NCBI GenBank assembly: GCA_028671895.1 | Contig: CM053802.1 | Coordinates: 1,422,631 to 1,486,630 of the forward strand | Direction: 5' to 3' | Length of the DNA: 64,000 bases | Source: Oenanthe sinensis | Lineage: Eukaryota > Streptophyta > Magnoliopsida > Apiales > Apiaceae | Part shown: positions 56,913-64,000 of the stretch, piece by piece | How positions within the stretch are numbered: position 1 is the first letter of the stretch | Layout of the letters: each line of letters starts with the position of its first letter | Translations under genes and position numbers: made by a program | Notes under the pieces: generated by a model | Databases searched by the model: none | The model's input: only the letters and a program-made list of their open reading frames with translations | What the model was told of the DNA's origin: nothing

Positions 56913-58753
56913 TGATTAAAATGATGATTTGCGATATTAAGTAGCAATTAAGGTAGAGCACAAATCACGTTGGTGCAGGTTTTTTGACAAAATCACAATA
57001 GAAAGTCTCTGGTTTTAAAAATAAGGATTTTCTAGTATGGGCCGATGACCACATTAAATTACCAATTTTTACAAGTTTAACTTATTTTAAATTGATAAAT
57101 TTTTTGTGTATACAGGAATACATCATTATTAATCTATAGAAAATCAGCAAAAAATTGATAACTAAGGTTGTAATGCTCACACTGGAAAAACGGTAAATGC
57201 TTCGTCTTCCGGAAAAATTGATGTGAAGCTCAGACCAAAATTAATTAAGACTTAAATAGAGATTAGAAACTTGATTCATAAATGAATAAAAACAAATGGC
57301 CATATATTTGGATACATAATAAGCAGTAAAAGTAACAACGATCAGTAGGCAGTACAATAGCAGTAGCTACAAACTATCAGACGCAGATCCAACAAAAACA
57401 TGAAAGAGGAAGCAGCAGTAATATATAAAAACCAGCAGCAGACAGAAGATCAGCAGGGAATAGCAATGTAAAATTACAATGCTTCAAATTTATTCATATA
57501 TCACTATTTATATATGAATTTATTAATTTAAAAATTTTATATAAATTATATTTATTTATTAATTTTAATAATCGGTTTAGTTCGGTATTTTTCAGTTTGA
57601 ATTGAAACTAAATTTTTTATAACGATTCGGTTTTTAATTTTTCGATTTCGAATTAATTTTATTTTTTTCAATTTTTAACAATTTTAAAAAAAATTGCCAC
57701 AACAATTTTAGTTTAATTTCAATTTTATTTTAGTTTTTTTTCAACCCTAGCCGCAAACACCTGACCGACAATTAGGGTAGAGCACGGATCGGTTCGATTT
57801 TTAGATAAAACCGCAACAGCATGTCTTCGATTTTAAAAATCGAAAACCACAACCACAACCAAACTATCGATTTTGGGTTTCGGTTTAAAATTCTATCGGT
57901 TGGGTTTTGATTTTAAAACCGAACAAAATAAATATGAGACAAAAATAGATAACAAAATTTTTAATAACAAATTATGACTGCATATAAAAAATTTGAGATA
58001 GAGTATTGACTTGACAATTGATTTCAAGTCTTACAAGCGGAACAAAGAGATTGCACATCTATAGAAGCTTGTGTGTGTATATACATAAATTACATCTTGG
58101 GTGTGCTAGAACTCACGGAGTACATATATAAACCTTCTCCAAACCCTGCTGGACAATGCACCAGGTGACTTGAAAGGGCATGATGGATAACACACCAATA
58201 AATAATAAAATCATAAGAAGCATATAAATGTGCTAGATAGCTCCATTTGATAGCTGGCAATAGGCTATGTATTTAAAAGATACATGGTATACTAGTTTAA
58301 TCCTTATTCAAAATGCTTTTATAAAATTATTTAGATAAACTATTCAAACCCATATTATCTTGAATTCTGGATATAATCTTCTTATATACAAATTTTGTAA
58401 ACCCTTCTCCAAACAGGGAAAAAATGTGAGTTGGTACTCGATTTCAATTATTATCACATTATTTCATAAAATCTAAACTCAAACTCACACTAGTTAGAAG
58501 TATTAAGTTCTTAATAATATGCTCAGCAAAACACTAATCATAAAAGGATTTTATTAAAGTAAAGAAGATTAAATAATTGTACACTAAAATAATACTACAG
58601 GAAGGTCATGAACAAATAAACAACCTCGCATCAGCAGGTTTGGAGAAGGTCTAAACACAAGCAATGAGTATAGAAAAAGCTATTGCACATTCAGCACATT
58701 AAACACAGACATGAAACTCGTTGTTAACAAAAATACAGAAGATTTCATAACAC

Positions 58754-58755
<2 letters not shown>
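56913..58755. other. Intergenic, low complexity
   Basis: No genes. 57560-57930 is rich in 'ttcggtttt', 'aaaccg' and 'aaatcga' words on both strands, a common plant intergenic pattern with weak inverted-repeat potential. Nothing else is defined. Confidence 0.5.

Positions 58756-58805
<50 letters not shown>
58756..58805. repeat. (TA)n microsatellite
   Basis: About 25 AT dinucleotides without interruption. A 61-codon ORF at 58711-58896 runs through it as a YI repeat and is an artefact. Confidence 0.93.
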
Positions 58806-58808
<3 letters not shown>

Positions 58809-59241
58809 CATAATATATAATAAATTTATTTATTTTAATTATCAGTCTGGGTCGATTTTTTTCAATTCGACTTTAAATTTTTTTATTTCAATTTAGATTT
58901 TATACCAATCAATTTTTAATTGATTTCAGTTTTAATTCGATTTTATTCAGCCCTATGAGCAGTAGGAGCCTGCCGAACAAAAATCCCATGCTACTGTTGA
59001 CAGCCATCGGACCCAATTGCCTATTCTCCTCCCACCGTACGGACACTCCCATGTGGGTCCACACGCGTGTTTGACCCTACCATCTGTAAGTAAGTGGGCT
59101 CCGCATAGTGCTGCTTTCGCTTTCTAATTTCTATTACCCACGCCTTCCCCGTACCGTACTGTAGTAACCAGCTAAGGGAGTGCTTGTTTCTCCTTTTTCC
59201 AGAAATAAATTATTATTTTGTCACGCATCTGCCGCTGTGTT
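58806..59241. other. Intergenic, LINE 3' flank
   Basis: No gene. Downstream of the microsatellite the 'aattcgattttattc' word type recurs. 58980-59180 is less AT-rich than its surroundings and contains 'cccatgtgggtccacacgcg', but no ORF or RNA gene is recognisable. Confidence 0.5.
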
Positions 59242-59275
59242 GTTTTTTTTTTTTTTGAAATTTAAAGTACTTGCA

Positions 59276-60442
59276 TTAATCAAATTGAATCCAAGACAAT
59301 AGCATCAATGAGAAAATCAGGAGTAGTACTATTCCACTCCTGTATGCCTGCGTAGAATAAGTTGCTCTTGCTAACAAGTGAGCAACCGTATTCGCAGACC
59401 TACTTACAAACGTAACTAGCACATTTTCAAAGTACTTAAAATAACTCACACAATCTGCAACAATAGTGTGAAAAAACGATCTGCCCTGCCCTCCATTGCA
59501 CGCATCCGCCAGAATTTTAGCATCTGTTTCAAACATACACTTCTTAAAGCCTTGCTCCTTAGCCCATGACAATGCTTCCTTTAAGCTAAGCGCCTCTGCT
59601 TCCCTTGGGTGTAAAACCATGTCCATCCTCCTGCTTCTAGCTCTTAAGAAGTTTCCATACTCATCCCGAATGACAGCACCCATACCACTGTAATTCTGCT
59701 CTTGGAACAATGCCGCGTCCACATTCACTTTAACCCATCCTTGAGGTGGTCGACTCCAATACTTACAAACTGACTGCACATTTGACTTGCATTTCGAACC
59801 CACTTGCTGAGCTGCTTTCCAATCACTCAACATATTTATAGCTGCTGATTTCACCCCAAACACCGATCCATGTACTCTATCCCATACCCATTTATTCCTT
59901 CGGTTCCATATGCTCCAACAAAATAATCCTATTAGTACAATTTGTTCTCTAGTACAACTACCAAACACCCTTTTAAGCACATCAAACACTGTGTCATTTG
60001 AGTGTACTAAAACAAACTGACTAAGACCCACATCATTCCACACAGACTTAGCAAACGAGCATAGAAATAAAACATGAATTGCATCTTCCTCATTGACTAG
60101 ACACCATGGACATCGAATATCAATCTGTACTCTCTTAACTGCTAAAGCTGTTGCTGTTGGTAGACAAGAGTGACACAAACGCCATAAAAAATTAATAATT
60201 TTACCTGGCAGCTGAATGGACCATAGCTTTTTCCAGAAACTTGAATCAGCATTCCTAGCTTCTCCCTTTAATTTACGATAGCAACTCTTCACAGTGAATA
60301 TTCCCTTGTCATCTAGCATCCAATACCACGAGTCATCAGTACTGTTCATAGGTAATGGAATTCGCCGTATCATCTCCACATCTCTCTCATTGCAAATGTC
60401 CCTCAATACTTCGTCATCCCAATGATTTCCTTCATCTGTCAT
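59276..60442 (-). pseudogene. LINE RT tail and RNase H
   Basis: 388 codons: a CPWC...HVLFLC zinc-type segment (PF13966, zf-RVT) near residues 110-130, then a plant LINE RNase H (PF13456) with NVDAALF, EAEALSLKEAL, ETDAK and AHLLARA supplying the acidic residues. It is displaced by one base from the RT frame; conserved sequence continues upstream of its first ATG, so that ATG is not a natural start. Confidence 0.88.
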
Positions 60443-60456
60443 TAACCCTCTTACTG

Positions 60457-62064
60457 TTATCTCTCCAATTCATGTGGCATTATTGTCGTTAAGAACCCAT
60501 TCTCATTACATGGCAACCATGGAACCAGCCACACCCTCGTACTTGCACCATTTCCAATCCGTCTTCTACATCCTTGCTTTATCACGTCTTGTGCTTCCAT
60601 AATACTTCTCCACATATAGCTTGGATTTGACCCCAGAGATGCACTTAGAAAATCAGAATTAGGATAATATCTAGCCTTCATAATACTCGTGACAAGCTGA
60701 TTATCACCATTTAGAAGCCTCCACCCCTGTTTTGCATGCATAACAATATTAAATTTATTCAGTTCTCTAAATCCCAGCCCACCCTCTTCTTTTATCCCAC
60801 ACATGTTCTCCCATGACATCCACATAATTCCTCTGCTATTCCCTCCATTACCCCACCAAAATCCATTCATCTTTTTTTGAATTCTGTCACACACTAGAGC
60901 TGGCAAAAGTAAAATGTTCATCCAGAAATTTGGAATCGACTGTGCTGCACTTTTCAACAAAGTTACTTTTCCTGCCTTTGACAGAGATTTGTTTTTCCAG
61001 CCTTGAAGCTTCTGTTCTACCCGATCTACTAAAAAACCAAAAGCATCCGCCTTATTTCTCCCCAACGACATTGGTAAGCCAAGATACTTACCTGGGCTAA
61101 AAACCTCAGCTACTCCAAAAGTCCCACATATCAACTCCCTATTTGCTTCAGTAGTATTTGGACTGAAAATAATACTAGATTTATTGAAGTTTATAGCCTG
61201 ACCTGATATGGTTTCATAACGCAACAGCATATTCTTCATAACCCCAGCCTCTCCTCTTGTAGCTTTAAAAAAGAAGTAACAATCATCAGCAAAAAGAAGG
61301 TGAGAAATAGGTGGTGCCCCCCTCGCAATTTTGCACCCATGTATTAGTCTCACCTCTTCATTTCGTCTGATAATTGAACTCAGCCCTTCCGCACATAAGA
61401 TATAAAGATACGGAGATATTAGATCCCCCTGCCTAATTCCACGTTGCGGTTGAATCTCCCCAAACTCCATACCATTTTGAAGAAAACTATATGTAACAGT
61501 TCTCACACGCAACATAATCCTCTGAATCCACAACTGATTAAACCCAAATTTATGAAGCATACTCTCCAAGAAACCCCATTCAAGCCTGTCGTATGCTTTA
61601 GACACATCAATTTTGAGCCCAGCAACCTCATTCACTCCCTGCGTACGCCTCTTTATGTAATGATTTACTTCAAAAGCAATCAATGCGTTATCAGTAAGCA
61701 GCCTTCCTTCAACAAAGGCACTCTGTTTATCCGAAATCAATGTTGGTAGACACATTTTCAACCTATTCGCCAATACTTTAGATAAAATTCTGAACAGAAC
61801 ATTGCACAATGAAATTGGTCGTAAATCTGTCATTTGTTGAGGTTGTTTGCCTTTAGGGATGAGGCAAACCAAAGTTCGATTTATATCTAATGGAAGCTGT
61901 CCTGTATCAAAGAAAACTTGGCAAAATCTGACCACATCTACCCCAACAATGCTCCAAAATGCTTGATAAAAACCCGGATTCAACCCATCACACCCTGGTG
62001 ATTTATCAGGGTGCATAGCATCGACAGCAGCCTTCACTTCCTCACTAGTTATTGGAAGACACAA
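60457..62064 (-). pseudogene. LINE reverse transcriptase
   Basis: 535 codons containing the L1-type RT: HPDKSPGCDGLNPGFYQAFW, CLIPKG, LRPISLCNVLF, QSAFVEGRLLTDNALIAFE, LKIDVSKAYDRLEW, GIRQGDLISPYLYILCAEGL and the catalytic LLFADDCYFF (about 61280). It is in the same frame as the endonuclease ORF upstream, parted only by a TGA at 62104-62106 and a few codons. It ends near 60457 through a one-base deletion. Confidence 0.93.
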
Positions 62065-62103
62065 TTGTACATTATGTTCATCACTAACTCTCTGTACCGT
62101 CTC

Positions 62104-63165
62104 TCATTCTGATAAACCATCTGCATCTGCGGATGTACTAAATAACCTCGAAAAGTATTCAGTAATAATATCTTGAATGTCCATATTGTCCTCCCTCCAA
62201 ACGCCATTTGTGTCCTTTAACCCTTTCAACTGATTGTTCCTTTTCCGTCCCGATGCAAAATTATGAAAGAACTTAGTGTTTTTATCTCCTTCCTTCAACC
62301 AGAATTGCTTTGCCCTTTGTTTCCAATACACTTCTTGTTGCTCCAACAGCTTAAGGAATTCCCCCCTCACCTCATCATACCTTCGAACTCCACAAGCATC
62401 CCTTCTCGATCTATACTTCCTCAATTGACCTCGACAATTCTTAATTTTTTGATGCATTTCATTCCCCTTTCCCCCACCCCACTCCTCTAACTTTAACGTA
62501 CAGTACCTAACTTTCTCCACAATATTATCTGAGTCTATATTACTCCAACAATTTTGAATCAAATTGAAACACTCCGAATCCCGAACCCACATATTCTCGA
62601 ACCAGAATCTCATTCTCCTTGGTACATATATCATCCTATTTAACTCCAAAAATAAAGGTAGATGGTCTGAAGTCGACACATCTAAGACCTTTACGTCTGC
62701 TAAAGGAAAGAAATCCTTCCACCCCTGATTACCTAACCCCCTGTCAAGCCGTTCTTGAACCCATGAAGAAGTACCCCTTGATCTCTCCCATGTGTACTTA
62801 CTACCCACAAAACCTAAATCACTTAACCCACAATCACTCACTACCTCTGTAAACCCATCCAATAACCATCTCGGATGACATCTCCCCCCAACCTTCTCAT
62901 GAGCAAACATTAGATCATTGAAATCTCCGACAACGCACCACGGTAAAAAAGAATTAACAGCTAACCTCCTTATTATCTCCCACGATTCACGCCTTCTACT
63001 CCTTTCTGGACAACCGTAAAAGCCTGTATATCGCCATCTGCCAATCTGCTCGCAGGTGACCTCAAAATCAATAAAATTATGACTACTCTCTTTAATCTCC
63101 ACCTCTCCTTCATTCTTCCAAAAAAGTGCGAGACCTCCTCCATGAGATGCTAAGGATTGTGAAAT
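62104..63165 (-). pseudogene. LINE endonuclease, partial
   Basis: Apurinic-type endonuclease (EEP fold) of a plant L1: GRWRYTGFYGCPE, WCVVGDFNDLM (GDFN catalytic motif), GSKYTWER, ERLDRG and the terminal STSDHLPLFLE (SDH motif). A leading GGGLALFWKN piece extends the frame above the first ATG to about 63165, but the N-terminal catalytic Asn and Glu regions are missing. A linker then leads to the RT. Confidence 0.88.
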
Positions 63166-63200
63166 AAATTGATTATTGTCCAGCAGGATGACATTATAAT

Positions 63201-64000
63201 TAATTAATTATGATATAGGGGTTAAATAAAAAATTATCGATTTTATAATTTTTTTAACATATATTAATAATAAAATTTTAAAAAAGTTATTTTCCATTCG
63301 ATGACATATACTTGCTTTCATAATTTTTATACCCAAAAAATTTCACAATCTTAATTTTTAGATTAGTTATTGCTATTAAATTAAATTAAAAGAATTATAA
63401 TTTTTAAGGGGAGTAATACAAATTATTTTACATATTTTACATTTTGGGAAAAAATGCTTATTTTTGAAAATTAAACTAAGTGCTAAATTTGTTTTTAAGA
63501 AAAAGTATTTATTTACAGAAAATATAGACTTTTACGTATTTTTTTTAAATAATAAATATATATTTCCAGAAAATAAATTCAACCAAACGGAACCGTAGTT
63601 TCTTGTCACTATGTGAAACTGAAATTGTAATTTGAATTGAATTATTTGAGAATAAAATGAACCCTCGATGGAAAATCGAATATAATTTTTTTTATTTAAG
63701 ACTTCATTTGATACTATTTTTATAAATGATAACAAATTTTTCAGTTGAAAATGAATTAAAAATAATTTGATAAATTTTAAAAATAATTTTCTAAAAAATA
63801 TTCTTATTTAAAAACCGTTTTTAAAAAAAGCTGTGTTTAATTTTGCTAGAAAGCAATTATATGTTTACTATTAAATCTCTTCAAAAATATTAATTTTTTA
63901 ATATCTTCAATTAAATCTAATCCGAATTTTTATATAATTTTAAAAAATAATTCAAATAATTCATAATCATCGAATTGATTAAATTTTTCAATTATTCAAT
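63201..64000. other. Intergenic, no gene seen
   Basis: Very AT-rich with long A and T runs. The minus-strand ORF at 63532-63735 has no recognisable content. Confidence 0.6.

Larger units (their letters stand above)
59242..63200 (-). mobile_element. L1-type LINE with RNase H, 5' truncated
   Basis: Minus-strand non-LTR retrotransposon. Its 3' end carries an A tail of about 14 (T run at 59243-59256). Upstream come RNase H, a zinc-knuckle-like RT tail, RT and an apurinic endonuclease domain lacking its first part. The first ORF (gag-like) is absent, the usual result of incomplete target-primed reverse transcription. No target-site duplication was found, since the 5' edge near 63200 is not sharp. 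Only two coding lesions are visible (in-frame TGA at 62106-62104 and a one-base deletion near 60457). Confidence 0.92.

Noticed and set aside
58711..58896. 61-codon ORF with YI repeats
   Set aside because: It is a translation of the TA microsatellite.

Overview
The window is nuclear DNA from a flowering plant, most likely a eudicot. It is AT-rich, has spliced genes with GT-AG introns, and is full of plant-type transposable elements: Ty1/copia and Ty3/gypsy LTR elements, an L1-type LINE, and MITEs. Three ordinary protein-coding genes are supported: an AP2/ERF factor of the SHINE/WIN1 clade (minus strand, about 9.3-10.2 kb), a full-length phospholipase D alpha (plus, 49.3-52.6 kb) and a mitochondrial-type small heat-shock protein of the HSP26.5 type (plus, 53.5-54.3 kb). 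A fourth, a DUF761-type gene, survives only as a 3' fragment at about 4.25-4.47 kb. The species cannot be named from the sequence.

Layout. 1-5.36 kb: a truncated, decayed minus-strand copia element lies between two diverged copies of one flanking sequence (1-305 and 4956-5270) and abuts the DUF761 fragment; a long TA microsatellite follows. 5.4-11.1 kb: intergenic DNA with one MITE, then the SHINE gene. 11.15-32.64 kb: a plus-strand copia element with two 1,546-bp LTRs, into which a second, minus-strand copia element (14,326-27,048; LTRs 1,688/1,695 bp; CCCCT target duplication) has inserted. Both have nearly identical LTRs but long-dead coding regions. 32.80-43.52 kb: a Ty3/gypsy element of Tat type (809-bp LTRs, AGTGG duplication), inserted 160 bp beyond the copia element. 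It has one long gag-pol frame broken once in integrase, a second RNase H, and an antisense gene that I could resolve into four exons encoding 587 residues. 43.5-48.9 kb: intergenic DNA with a possible CACTA remnant, a Stowaway MITE, a Mutator-type MITE and a very small TRIM-like LTR element. 49-54.4 kb: the PLD alpha and small-HSP genes, head to tail. 54.4-59.2 kb: AT-rich intergenic DNA with a MITE and a TA microsatellite. 59.24-63.2 kb: a 5'-truncated minus-strand LINE (endonuclease, reverse transcriptase, RNase H) with only two visible coding lesions.

The host genes show no functional coupling: SHINE acts in cuticle and wax regulation, PLD alpha in phospholipid hydrolysis and stress signalling, and the small HSP as an organellar chaperone. 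The most interesting material is in the mobile elements. First, the spliced antisense gene of the gypsy element. Second, a short GACGAG/GACGGG motif repeated across that element's LTRs, coding and spacer DNA. Third, two young copia insertions whose own polymerase genes are dead, which implies mobilisation in trans.
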